DNA of 64,000 bases from Paenibacillus albicereus (GTDB taxonomy: Bacteria; Bacillota; Bacilli; Paenibacillales; Paenibacillaceae): assembly GCF_012676905.1 (NCBI RefSeq), contig NZ_CP051428.1:2442001-2506000 (forward strand), read 5' to 3'. Below the pieces are notes generated by a model that saw only the letters and a program-made list of their open reading frames with translations, was not told the origin of the DNA and ran no database searches. The first letter of the stretch is position 1. Each line of letters begins with the position of its first letter. A program made the translations under genes and the position numbers. This document shows positions 16,744-25,367 of this stretch, in pieces.

Positions 16744-19398
16744 ATGCCAGAACAGAGAAAAAAAGGGGAAGGCCGCCCGTCCGGGGCCAAAGCGGCAAAA
16801 GGGCGCAAGCGCTCGCGCGTGAGCCGCAAGCGGAAATGGTTTTACGGATTGTTCTTTGCCGGCGCGCTAGGCGTCGTCTGCGCCATCGTCGGCTATCTGC
16901 TCGTCATCCTGAACGGCGAGCGCATTCTCGCGGCCAACCGCGACGTGCTGCTGCGCGGCGACGCATCCGCGATCTACGACTCGAGCAACGCCAAGATCGC
17001 GAGCCTCGCTTCCGTCAACTCGCAGGACGCGCAGTTCAGCGAGCTGCCGGAAATGCTCCGCAACGCGTTCATCGCGACCGAGGACAAGCGGTTCGAGAAT
17101 CACTCGGGCATCGACGTGATCGGCATCGGCCGCGCCGTCGTCAAGGACATCATCGCGCGCAGCGCGGTGGAGGGCGCCAGCACGATCACGCAGCAGCTGG
17201 CCCGCAACCTGTTCCTCAACCAGGACAAGACCTTTTTCCGCAAGGCGACGGAAGCCTCGATCGCCGTCGCGCTGGAGAACCAGCTCAGCAAGGACGAGAT
17301 TCTGACGATGTACCTCAACCGGATTTATTTCGGCAACGGGGTCTATGGAGTCAAGCTCGCCGCCAAGTACTATTTCAACAGCAGCCTGGAGGATCTCAAG
17401 CTGTGGCAGATGGCCACGCTGGCCGCGATTCCCAAGGCTCCGAGCTATTATAATCCGAAAGACGACGCGGAGCGCTCCGCCGGACGCCGGGCGGTCGTGC
17501 TGACGCTCATGAAGAATCAAGGCTACATCACCGAGGCTGAGATGGATGAAGCCAAGGCTGTCGTCTACAAGCCGTTCGACAGCTACAGCACCGGCAGCAC
17601 GCGCAACAAGTTCATGAGCTACGTCGATTACGCCATCAAGGAAGCGGTCCAGGTGACGGGCCGCACCGAGGACGAGATCCGCCTCGGCGGATTCAAGATC
17701 TACACGGCGCTCAACGCGACGGCTCAGCAGACGGTGGAGGATGCGTTCGACGACGACAGCAACTTCGAAAAATCGCCCGACGACCAGAAGCAGCAGGGCG
17801 CGATGGTCATCATGGATCATAGCGACGGCTCGATCAAGGCGATGATCGGCGGCCGCGACTACGTCCGCAAGGGCTGGAACCGCGTCACGGTGCCGCGCCA
17901 ACCGGGCTCGGCCTTCAAGCCGATCACCGTCTACGGACCGGCTCTCGACACCGGCGAGTACACGCCGAGTTCCATTATCCGCGACGACAAGAAATGTTAC
18001 GGCGATTACTGCCCGACCGACTCCAACCGCATCAAGTACATCGGTCCGGTGTCGATCGCCCAGTCGCTCAAGGAATCGCGCAACGCCTCGGCGGTGTGGC
18101 TGCTCAACGAGATCGGCGTCGGCAAGGGCATCGCCTTCTCCGAGAAGCTCGGCATGCCGCTCGACAAGGCGAAGGACCGCAACCTGAGCATCGCGCTCGG
18201 CGGCCTTACGACCGGCGTCTCGCCGCTGCAGATGGCGACCGCCTACAGCGCCTTCGCCAACGACGGACGCTCGGTCGACGCGCACACGATCGTGCGCATC
18301 GAGAGCTCCGACGGAGCGACGATCTACGAGTATGCCGGTCCCAAGCCGAAGCAGCTCATGAAGGAAGAGACGGCCGCCTACATGACGCAGATCATGCAGG
18401 GAGTCATCCAATCCGGCGGCACCGGCAGAGGGGCGGCGATCGACCGTCCTCTCGCCGGCAAGACGGGCACGACCCAGCACGGCATCCCCGGGCTCAAGTC
18501 GAGCTACAACCGCGACGCCTGGTTCGTCGGCTACACGCCCGAATGGACGGCTGCGGTATGGATGGGCTACGACAAGACGGACAAGGAGCATCTGCTCAAG
18601 AAAAGCAGCTCCGCGGCGGCGACCCTGTTTTCCAAAGTGATGGAGCGGGCGATGAAGGACGTGCCGAGAGGCTCCTTCGACAAGGCTCCGGCTCCGACTC
18701 CCCAGACCCCGCCACCGGGCGAACGGCCCGATCAGGTGCTGGACCTGCAAGGCCGCTATGACGAGAACGCGATGCTCGTCTCGCTGAGCTGGTCGCCGGT
18801 CGAAGGCGAGGGCATCAGCTACCGCATCTTCCGCAAAGGAGAAGGCGAGGCGGATTATGCCCGCATTCTTGACGCGGCTTCGCCGGAAGCGGCGGATATG
18901 GCGGTCGCTCCGGGCATGAGCTATGAATACTACGTCACCGCCTATGACGATGAGGGGGGACTCGAAAGCGTTCCTTCGGCCAAAATCTTCGTGGACATTC
19001 CGGGAGTCGAGCTTACTCCGAGCCCGACGCCGAGCGAGCCGCCGATGACGGAGCCGCCGGCCGAGGAAGGCCCAGGCAGCGGAGAAGGTCCCGGCAACGG
19101 CAACGGCAATGGAAACGGCAACGGCAACGGCAATGGAAACGGCAATGGCAACGGCAATGGAAACGGCAACGGCAATAACAGCGGCGGCAATCGTCCCGGC
19201 GAAGGCGGCAGGCCGGGAGACGGCAACGGTTCCGGCGGCGCGGAGCCGACCGAACCGCCTGTTCCGACGCCGACGCCGACTTCGACGCCGACTTCGACGC
19301 CGAGCGAGCCGGCCGGCTCGCTCGGTGGCCAGCCGTCGGCTGAAGGTCCCGCCAGCGGCGGCGAAGCCGCTCAAGGAGCCGGCTTCGTCTCGCCATGA
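16744..19398 (+). CDS. Class A penicillin-binding protein (PBP1A family) with Gly-Asn tail
   Basis: An 884-residue bifunctional peptidoglycan synthase. A basic cytoplasmic tail (KGRKRSRVSRKRKWFY) leads into one membrane helix. The glycosyltransferase domain has EDKRFENHSGID (catalytic Glu near 113) and GASTITQQLARNLF. The transpeptidase has the active Ser in PGSAFKPIT (~387), SRN, and KTGTT (~571). After the catalytic domain come a fibronectin-III-like stretch (LSWSPVEGEGISYRIFRKG), a Gly-Asn repeat and a Pro-Thr-Ser repeat, all outside the cell. The start follows GGAAGGAG by 11 bases. The tail is unlike core PBPs and may span the wall. Confidence 0.93.
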   Translation: MPEQRKKGEGRPSGAKAAKGRKRSRVSRKRKWFYGLFFAGALGVVCAIVGYLLVILNGERILAANRDVLLRGDASAIYDSSNAKIASLASVNSQDAQFSELPEMLRNAFIATEDKRFENHSGIDVIGIGRAVVKDIIARSAVEGASTITQQLARNLFLNQDKTFFRKATEASIAVALENQLSKDEILTMYLNRIYFGNGVYGVKLAAKYYFNSSLEDLKLWQMATLAAIPKAPSYYNPKDDAERSAGRRAVVLTLMKNQGYITEAEMDEAKAVVYKPFDSYSTGSTRNKFMSYVDYAIKEAVQVTGRTEDEIRLGGFKIYTALNATAQQTVEDAFDDDSNFEKSPDDQKQQGAMVIMDHSDGSIKAMIGGRDYVRKGWNRVTVPRQPGSAFKPITVYGPALDTGEYTPSSIIRDDKKCYGDYCPTDSNRIKYIGPVSIAQSLKESRNASAVWLLNEIGVGKGIAFSEKLGMPLDKAKDRNLSIALGGLTTGVSPLQMATAYSAFANDGRSVDAHTIVRIESSDGATIYEYAGPKPKQLMKEETAAYMTQIMQGVIQSGGTGRGAAIDRPLAGKTGTTQHGIPGLKSSYNRDAWFVGYTPEWTAAVWMGYDKTDKEHLLKKSSSAAATLFSKVMERAMKDVPRGSFDKAPAPTPQTPPPGERPDQVLDLQGRYDENAMLVSLSWSPVEGEGISYRIFRKGEGEADYARILDAASPEAADMAVAPGMSYEYYVTAYDDEGGLESVPSAKIFVDIPGVELTPSPTPSEPPMTEPPAEEGPGSGEGPGNGNGNGNGNGNGNGNGNGNGNGNGNGNNSGGNRPGEGGRPGDGNGSGGAEPTEPPVPTPTPTSTPTSTPSEPAGSLGGQPSAEGPASGGEAAQGAGFVSP
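19093..19177 (+). repeat. Gly-Asn coding repeat in the PBP tail
   Basis: Repeated six-base GGCAAC, GGCAAT and GGAAAC units encode a run of Gly-Asn dipeptides. The 18-base unit GGCAACGGCAATGGAAAC recurs. It is in frame in the PBP gene and likely variable in length between strains. Confidence 0.9.
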
Positions 19399-19441
19399 CG
19401 CCGCTCGGCAACCCATCAACCAGCAAAGGATGATTCGATAC

Positions 19442-20140
19442 ATGAACCGCATGCATGCTTCCCTGTCCGCCTTGCTGCTCGCCTCCGCCCTCGTGCTGGG
19501 CGGCTGCGGCGCCAAATCCGACCAAGACGCCTCCGGCGGAGCCGGCGGCGCTCCTGCCGGAACGCCCGTTCCGTCCAGCTCGCCGGCACCGTCGGCCGAG
19601 CCCTCCAAGCAGTGGGACAAGGCCCCCGACATGGCCATCGACCCGAACAAGACCTACAAAGCCGTCGTCAAGACGACGGAAGGCGAGTTCACGATCAATC
19701 TGTTCGCGAAGGACGCTCCGCAAACCGTCAACAACTTCGTCTTCCTTTCCAAAGAGGGCTTCTACGAAGGGGTCGTGTTCCACCGCATCATCCAGGAGTT
19801 CATGATCCAGACCGGAGACCCGACCGGCACCGGCGCGGGCGGTCCCGGCTATTCGATTCCCGATGAGCTGAACAACGGCCACTCCTACGTCAAGTACGTC
19901 GTCGCGATGGCCAATGCCGGCCCGAATACGGGCGGCAGCCAGTTCTTCATCGGCACCGGCGACAGCGTGCGCGGCCTCGACGCCCAGCCGAACTACGCGA
20001 TCTTCGGCGAGATCGAAAGCGGACAGGACGTCGTGGACAAGATCGCGGCGACGCCGGTCGGCCCGAGCGATGCGGGCAACGAGGTCAGCAAGCCGCAGAC
20101 GACGGTCAAGATGGAGTCCATCGAGATCCGCGAGAGCTGA
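19442..20140 (+). CDS. Lipoprotein peptidyl-prolyl cis-trans isomerase, cyclophilin type
   Basis: A 232-residue secreted lipoprotein. The signal peptide ends in the lipobox LGGC with Cys at residue 22, then a Ser/Pro/Ala-rich spacer of ~40 residues. The cyclophilin domain reads VVKTTEGEFTINLFAKDAPQ, NFVFLSKEGFYEGVVFHRII, FMIQTGDPTGTG, then ANAGPNTGGSQFFI and YAIFGEIESGQDVVDKI. The residues of the catalytic pocket (HRI, FMIQ, GSQFFI) are present. It should help fold exported proteins at the membrane surface. AAAGGA at 19425-19430 supports the ATG at 19442; the ATG at 19430 is less likely. It lies 43 bases after the PBP gene, so the two may be co-transcribed. Confidence 0.9.
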   Translation: MNRMHASLSALLLASALVLGGCGAKSDQDASGGAGGAPAGTPVPSSSPAPSAEPSKQWDKAPDMAIDPNKTYKAVVKTTEGEFTINLFAKDAPQTVNNFVFLSKEGFYEGVVFHRIIQEFMIQTGDPTGTGAGGPGYSIPDELNNGHSYVKYVVAMANAGPNTGGSQFFIGTGDSVRGLDAQPNYAIFGEIESGQDVVDKIAATPVGPSDAGNEVSKPQTTVKMESIEIRES

Positions 20141-20235
20141 CGATGTCGGCGGTCCGTGACAAGGATCACCATTGTCGGTGAACATTCCGTGAACTTCCTC
20201 ATATGCTGAACGATAGCAGAAGGGGGGAGTTCCTC

Positions 20236-20466
20236 ATGGACAAGCGAATGACGATGGCGGCCATGCTTCAAGGCTATGCGTGGGCGCTGGCCGCGATCGG
20301 AGCCGTGCTTTGCCTCTTTTTCCTCAGTCCGTTCAACGACCGCAACCTGCCGCTCATGCTCGGCATGGGCTGCCTTGTCGCCTCGCCCGTCGTCATGATC
20401 GCGGCAAGCATGTTCCCTTTATCGGAAGAAGTCGCCGACGACGGGCAAGATAAGACAAATCATTGA
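20236..20466 (+). CDS. Small two-helix membrane protein of unknown function
   Basis: A 76-residue protein that I do not recognise. It has two hydrophobic segments, YAWALAAIGAVLCLFFLS and LMLGMGCLVASPVVMIAASM, joined by the charged loop FNDRNLP, and an acidic hydrophilic end (EEVADDGQDKTNH). AGGGGGGAG at 20221-20229 is 6 bases before the ATG at 20236. It is followed by its own terminator and stands just before the quinol oxidase operon. Nothing in the sequence ties it to the oxidase except position. Confidence 0.65.
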   Translation: MDKRMTMAAMLQGYAWALAAIGAVLCLFFLSPFNDRNLPLMLGMGCLVASPVVMIAASMFPLSEEVADDGQDKTNH

Positions 20467-20513
20467 ACAACGTATTACGGAATTCGCACAAAAATAAGAC
20501 GGATTCGTTAACA

Positions 20514-20537
20514 GGGACGCGGAATCGCGTCCTTTTT
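20514..20537 (+). terminator. Terminator before the quinol oxidase operon
   Basis: GGACGCG (20515-20521), loop GAAT, CGCGTCC (20526-20532) and TTTTT. Confidence 0.85.
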
Positions 20538-20640
20538 GATATGCTGTTTTCGAGAGAGGGAACCGATTCGTTGCGGTCGGCAGGGGATGGTCCCGAAATG
20601 TGGGTAATAAGCATCGAGATGGCTAAAGGGAGATGAAACA

Positions 20641-21627
20641 ATGAAAGCTGCACGCAAGCGGCTCCGCAGGCTCGGGACAGTCCTGGCCGGAGCCGGAATG
20701 GCCGTATTCCTGGCCGGGTGCGAAAATCCGATCGTCCTCGATCCACAAGGACCGGTCGCGGAAATTCAGAAGGGTTTGATCTGGATCTCCATCCTTCTAT
20801 GTGCCGTCGTCGTCGTGCCGGTACTGGCGATCTTCGCCTATATCGTCTGGAGATACCGCGACAAGCCGGACAACAAGGCGCCGTACGAGCCGAACTGGTC
20901 GCACAGCACGAAGCTCGAGGTGATCTGGTGGACGATCCCGATCATCATCGTCCTGCTGCTCGGATACTTCACCGTGCGCGATACGTACAAGCTCATCAAG
21001 CCGCCGGCCGAAACGGCGCATGTCGAGCCGGTGACGATCCAGGTCACGTCGATGGACTGGAAATGGCTGTTCCAATATCCGGACCAGGGGATCGCGACGG
21101 TCAACTACCTGAACATCCCGGAAAAGACGCCGATTCAGTTCGTCCTCACCTCCAATTCGGCGATGAACTCGTTCTGGGTGCCGCAGCTGGGCGGCATGAT
21201 GTATACGATGCCGGGAATGGCCATGCGGATGTGGCTGCAAGCAGACGGCACGGGCGAGTACTACGGCTCGGGCGCCAACTTCTCCGGCAGCGAGTTCGCC
21301 AAGATGAACTTCAAAGTCAAGTCGATGTCGCAGGACGACTTCGACGCCTGGATCGACAAGTCGAAGCAGGAGCCGGCCAAGCTGGACCGCGAGGCTTACC
21401 AGCAGCTCGCCGTGAAGGGCACCGCGCCGATCCAGACGTTCGGCGATATGGAGCCGACGCTGTTCAGCTCGATCGTCATCAAGAACGGCGGCCATCACCA
21501 TCCGGCGAACGGCCTCGACATCCGCGGCGCGTTCCCGGTCAAGCAAGACAAGCAGGACAGCTCCGCCGGCGGCAGCCAGGCGGCTGATTCCGCGGCGTCC
21601 GGCGAACAGCCGGACTCGAGCCAATAG
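20641..21627 (+). CDS. cyoA: Cytochrome o/aa3-type quinol oxidase subunit II
   Basis: A 328-residue membrane-anchored lipoprotein with lipobox LAGC (Cys 27), two membrane helices and an outer cupredoxin domain. PNWSHSTKLEVIWWTIPI and VTSMDWKWLFQYPDQGIATV closely match CyoA. The Cys and His ligands of a CuA centre are absent, so the electron donor is quinol, which in this group should be menaquinol, not cytochrome c. A His-rich loop (GGHHHPANG) and a hydrophilic tail end the protein. AAGGGAG precedes the ATG. It is the first of four oxidase genes. Confidence 0.92.
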   Translation: MKAARKRLRRLGTVLAGAGMAVFLAGCENPIVLDPQGPVAEIQKGLIWISILLCAVVVVPVLAIFAYIVWRYRDKPDNKAPYEPNWSHSTKLEVIWWTIPIIIVLLLGYFTVRDTYKLIKPPAETAHVEPVTIQVTSMDWKWLFQYPDQGIATVNYLNIPEKTPIQFVLTSNSAMNSFWVPQLGGMMYTMPGMAMRMWLQADGTGEYYGSGANFSGSEFAKMNFKVKSMSQDDFDAWIDKSKQEPAKLDREAYQQLAVKGTAPIQTFGDMEPTLFSSIVIKNGGHHHPANGLDIRGAFPVKQDKQDSSAGGSQAADSAASGEQPDSSQ

Positions 21628-21653
21628 GCGGCAAGGGGAGGAAATAGATCCAT

Positions 21654-23624
21654 ATGTGGGATTCCATCAAAGAGTTCGCCGGCGATTTCTTCGTCACCGG
21701 CGACCCGCTCATCTACGGTGCGGACGTATCGATCGCGCTCGTCAGCATCGCGATCGTCTTTGTCCTGACCTACTTCAAGAAATGGAAGTGGCTCTGGACG
21801 GAATGGCTGACGACGGTCGACCATAAGAAGATCGGCATCATGTATCTGATCGCGTCGCTGCTCATGCTGTTCCGCGGCGGGGTGGACGCCCTGCTCATGC
21901 GCACCCAGCTGGCGCTGCCGGAGGTCGAGTTCCTCCAGGCGGACCACTACAACGCGATCTTCACGACGCACGGCACGATCATGATCCTGTTCATGGCGAT
22001 GCCGATGATGTTCGCGCTGTTCAACATGGTCGTGCCGCTGCAGCTCGGCGCGCGCGACGTCGCGTTCCCGTTCCTGAACGCGCTCAGCTTCTGGCTGTTC
22101 CTGTTCGGCGCGATGCTGTTCAACATCAGCTTCGTCATCGGGGGCTCCCCGGACGCCGGCTGGCTCAGCTATCCGCCGCTGTCGGAGCTGTCGGGAAGTC
22201 CGGGCAGAGGACAGGACTTCTACATCTGGGGCATCCAGATTTCCGGCATCGGCTCCTTGATGACCGGCATCAACTTCATCGTCACGATTCTGAAGATGCG
22301 CGCTCCGGGCATGAAGCTCATGAAGATGCCGCTCTTCTCCTGGTCCGTGCTGTCTTCCTGCATCACGATCCTGTTCGCCTTCCCGATCCTGACGGTGACG
22401 CTGGCGCTGCTGTTCCTCGACCGCTACTTCGGGGCGCACTTCTTCACGCTGGACGGCGGCGGCATGTCCATGATGTACGTCAACCTCATCTGGATGTGGG
22501 GACACCCCGAGGTGTACATCGTCGTCCTGCCGGCGTTCGGCATCTTCTCCGAGATCGTCGCGACATTCTCGCGCAAGACGATCTTCGGCTACAAGTCGAT
22601 GGTGTTCGCGATGATGGTCATCAGCGTGCTCAGCTTCTTCACCTGGGTCCATCACTTCTATACGATGGGCTCGAGCGCGGACGTCAACGCCTTCTTCGCC
22701 ATCTCGACGATGGCGATCGCGATCCCGACCGGGGTCAAGGTGTTCAACTGGCTGTTCACGATGTATCGAGGACGGATCAGCTTCGAGCTGCCGATGCTGT
22801 GGACGATGGGCTTCATCCCATGCTTCCTCGTCGGCGGCGCGACCGGCGTCATGCTGGCCGTCGCTCCGGCCGACTTCCAGTACCACAACAGCTACTTCCT
22901 GATCGCCCACTTCCATCAGGTGCTCATCGGCGGCGTCGTGTTCGGCTATCTCGCCGGCATCTACTACTGGTGGCCGAAGCTGTTCGGCTTCAAGCTTGAC
23001 GAGAAGCGCGGACGGTGGGCCTTCTGGACATGGAACATCGGCTTCTACCTTTGCTTCTTCCCGCAGTACTTCCTCGGCCTCGACGGCATGACGCGCCGCG
23101 TCTACACGTACGAGTGGGACCGCGGATGGGCTGCGCTCAACTTCACGAGCACGATCGGCGCGTTCCTGATGGGCATCGGCTTCATCTTCCAGGTATGGCA
23201 GATCGCCTGGAGCGTGCGCAACGGCCAGCGCGACAAGACCGGAGACATCTGGAACGGACGCACGCTGGAGTGGTCGATTCCATCGCCGCCTCCGGCCTAC
23301 AACTTCGCGGTCGTGCCGCAGGTGCGCAAGGTCGACGACTGGTGGCATGAGAAGGAAGACCGCGCCAAAGGCATCGAGCGGCCGAAGCAGGAGCTGGAGC
23401 CGATCCACATGCCGAAAAACTCGGGCATCCCGATCATTATGTCCGGCTTCTGGTTCCTGGTCGGATTCGGCTTCACGTTCGACTGGCTCTGGATGGTCAT
23501 CGTCGGCTTCCTCGGCGTGTTCGGCTGCCTGTATGCCCGCTCGTTCACCTATGACGTGGACTATTACCTCCCGGTGGACGAGGTCAAGAAAACGGAACAG
23601 AAGTTAAGGGGGGCGACGAGCTAA
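21654..23624 (+). CDS. cyoB: Cytochrome o/aa3-type quinol oxidase subunit I
   Basis: A 656-residue catalytic subunit with about 15 membrane helices. TTHGTIMILFMAMPM carries the low-spin heme His. MWGHPEVYIVVLPAFGI holds the CuB His cross-linked to Tyr and the Glu of the D channel. WVHHFYTMG gives the CuB His pair, and HNSYFLIAHFHQVLIGG the heme ligands. It reduces oxygen to water and pumps protons. GGGGAGGAAA lies upstream. Its TAA overlaps the next start by one base (TAATG), indicating coupled translation. Confidence 0.95.
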   Translation: MWDSIKEFAGDFFVTGDPLIYGADVSIALVSIAIVFVLTYFKKWKWLWTEWLTTVDHKKIGIMYLIASLLMLFRGGVDALLMRTQLALPEVEFLQADHYNAIFTTHGTIMILFMAMPMMFALFNMVVPLQLGARDVAFPFLNALSFWLFLFGAMLFNISFVIGGSPDAGWLSYPPLSELSGSPGRGQDFYIWGIQISGIGSLMTGINFIVTILKMRAPGMKLMKMPLFSWSVLSSCITILFAFPILTVTLALLFLDRYFGAHFFTLDGGGMSMMYVNLIWMWGHPEVYIVVLPAFGIFSEIVATFSRKTIFGYKSMVFAMMVISVLSFFTWVHHFYTMGSSADVNAFFAISTMAIAIPTGVKVFNWLFTMYRGRISFELPMLWTMGFIPCFLVGGATGVMLAVAPADFQYHNSYFLIAHFHQVLIGGVVFGYLAGIYYWWPKLFGFKLDEKRGRWAFWTWNIGFYLCFFPQYFLGLDGMTRRVYTYEWDRGWAALNFTSTIGAFLMGIGFIFQVWQIAWSVRNGQRDKTGDIWNGRTLEWSIPSPPPAYNFAVVPQVRKVDDWWHEKEDRAKGIERPKQELEPIHMPKNSGIPIIMSGFWFLVGFGFTFDWLWMVIVGFLGVFGCLYARSFTYDVDYYLPVDEVKKTEQKLRGATS

Positions 23625-24229
23625 TGTCGCAGCACATCGTTTCGCCTGAAGTGCACGAACATCATACGCAAGAACAGGAGTCGCTCAAGACAGCCGGTTT
23701 CTGGCTGTTCCTCGTCTCCGACATCCTGCTGTTCGGCACGCTGTTCGCGGTCTACGTCGTCCTTGTAGGCCACACGAACGGCGGTCCGACCGGCAAAGAG
23801 CTGTTCGAGATTCCGCTCTTCGTCACCTCGACGTTCATCCTGCTCACCTCCAGCTTCACGAGCGGGATCGCGGTGCTGCAGATGCAGGCGAACAAGCTCA
23901 AAGGCACCATCTTCTGGCTCGTCATGACGCTGCTGCTCGGCGCGGCATTCCTCTTCCTCGAGATCGAGGAGTTCATGACGATGGTCCACGAAGGCGCGAA
24001 CATCGGCACGAGCGCGTTCCTGTCGGCTTTCTTCACGCTGGTCGGCACGCACGGCATCCACGTGACGATGGGCATCTTCTGGTGCATCGGCTTGATCCTG
24101 CAGCTGCGCAAGCGGGGCATCACGACCGTCACGAAGCGCAAGATCACGAACTTCAGCCTGTACTGGCACTTCCTCGACGTCATCTGGATCTTCCTCCTCT
24201 CGGTCGTCTATCTGATGGGGGTGATGTAA
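23624..24229 (+). CDS. cyoC: Cytochrome o/aa3-type quinol oxidase subunit III
   Basis: A 201-residue protein with five hydrophobic helices, the short-form subunit III seen in Cyo/Qox enzymes. It starts with a hydrophilic His-rich head (EVHEHHTQEQESLKTAGFW). The conserved stretch ALLFLEIEEF-like segment appears here as LGAAFLFLEIEEFMTMVHEG, and VGTHGIHVTMGIFW follows. It has no redox centre and stabilises subunit I. AAGGGGGG sits inside the end of cyoB as its ribosome site. One base separates its stop from cyoD. Confidence 0.92.
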   Translation: MSQHIVSPEVHEHHTQEQESLKTAGFWLFLVSDILLFGTLFAVYVVLVGHTNGGPTGKELFEIPLFVTSTFILLTSSFTSGIAVLQMQANKLKGTIFWLVMTLLLGAAFLFLEIEEFMTMVHEGANIGTSAFLSAFFTLVGTHGIHVTMGIFWCIGLILQLRKRGITTVTKRKITNFSLYWHFLDVIWIFLLSVVYLMGVM

Positions 24230-24230
24230 G

Positions 24231-24572
24231 ATGAGCCAGCATTCGTCCAACCATGGCCACGGCCACCACGAGGAGCAGCACAGCCACGGCTCGCTGAAGT
24301 CGTACACGATCGGCTTCCTTCTGTCGATCGTGCTGACGATCATCCCGATGGTCGTCGTGTTCAACGGGCTGCTGGAGCGCACCGCTACGCTGGTCGTTAT
24401 CCTCCTTACGGCGGTCGCGCAGCTGCTCGTGCAGCTGATCTTCTTCATGCACATCCGCGAAGCGGATCAGCCGAGGTACAACCTCATGGCGCTCATCCTC
24501 GGCGGGATCCTCGTCATTACGATCGTCGCCGGCTCCGTATGGATCATGTCCTTCAACTCGGTCGTGCAGTAA
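24231..24572 (+). CDS. cyoD: Cytochrome o-type quinol oxidase subunit IV
   Basis: A 113-residue three-helix subunit. A His-rich N-terminus (HSSNHGHGHHEEQHSHGSLK) leads to SYTIGFLLSIVLTIIPMVVV, then QLLVQLIFFMHI and the end IVAGSVWIMSFN. The pattern is nearer E. coli CyoD than Bacillus QoxD. The subunit is thought to aid CuB site assembly. It is the last gene of the operon, followed by a strong terminator. Confidence 0.92.
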   Translation: MSQHSSNHGHGHHEEQHSHGSLKSYTIGFLLSIVLTIIPMVVVFNGLLERTATLVVILLTAVAQLLVQLIFFMHIREADQPRYNLMALILGGILVITIVAGSVWIMSFNSVVQ

Positions 24573-24585
24573 GCGCGGGCGAGCT

Positions 24586-24618
24586 GCCCGTCTCCGCCAG
24601 CCGGAGACGGGCTTTTTT
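24586..24618 (+). terminator. Terminator of the quinol oxidase operon
   Basis: GCCCGTCTCCG (24586-24596) pairs with CGGAGACGGGC (24602-24612), followed by six T. I see no clear promoter in 24619-24809. Confidence 0.9.
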
Positions 24619-24809
24619 CATGACAGCGGCTCCTCGGCAGCGAGGATGGACAGGCGGAGCCCGGTCTTATTTGGCCCATGGGTGGAGATGCGCGGGAAGA
24701 TGTGGTAAGCTGTCAACTAAAGGAAGGATGGGGCGGAAGGAATCACCAGCCACCCTCCAGACAGGAGACGGCGGCCGCACCGCATCTTAGGGGAAAGGGT
24801 ACGTTCCAT

Positions 24810-25367
24810 ATGAAGCGAAAATTTTCCGATCGGGCCAACTGGCGGCGTATCCTGCGCAGAAGCTACACTTGCCTGACGCTTGACGGCGACGACTTCCGTG
24901 GTCTCGTCACGTTCTACCGGATCCACGAGCTGCGGGAGCCGCTGTGGAAGGAGTACAACGGGCGCCGGCTCTGCCTGGCTGACCGGGGCTATCTCTGGAT
25001 GCAGCATTTCCCGCGGGGCGAGCATTTCGTCGTCACGACGATGTTCGACGACAAGGGCAAGGTCGTGCAGTGGTACATTGACATCTGCAAAACGCAAGGC
25101 TTGACCGACCAGCAGGTTCCTTGGTTCGACGACCTGTATCTGGACATCGTCGTCCTGCCGTCGGGCGAGGTGTACCTGATGGACGAGGATGAGCTGGAGG
25201 ACGCGATCCAGGGCGGCGACATTACGCGCAAGGAAGCGGCAATGGCCCGCAAGACGGCCGGACGCCTGCTCGCCTCGATCAAGAACGGCCGCTTCCGCTA
25301 CTTCACGCTCAGCCTCCGCCACCGCAAGACGCTGGCGGAGCGGCTCGGAGAGGTCAGCGAATCATGA
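24810..25367 (+). CDS. DUF402 family protein (FomD-like)
   Basis: A 185-residue soluble protein. The DUF402 core is seen as YLWMQHFPRGEHFVVTTMFD, VQWYIDICK, then WFDDLYLDIVVLPSGEVYLMDEDEL, with the conserved acidic residues thought to bind a divalent metal. Members include FomD and Bacillus YgaC-type nucleoside di/triphosphate hydrolases; the cellular substrate here is unknown. The ATG at 24810 has GAAAGGGT upstream. The stop overlaps the next start by four bases (ATGA), so it is coupled to the YdcF-type gene. Confidence 0.85.
   Translation: MKRKFSDRANWRRILRRSYTCLTLDGDDFRGLVTFYRIHELREPLWKEYNGRRLCLADRGYLWMQHFPRGEHFVVTTMFDDKGKVVQWYIDICKTQGLTDQQVPWFDDLYLDIVVLPSGEVYLMDEDELEDAIQGGDITRKEAAMARKTAGRLLASIKNGRFRYFTLSLRHRKTLAERLGEVSES

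Noticed and set aside
19093-19177. Possible CRISPR-like repeat
   Set aside because: Units are six bases, contiguous and in frame within the PBP gene; there are no spacers.
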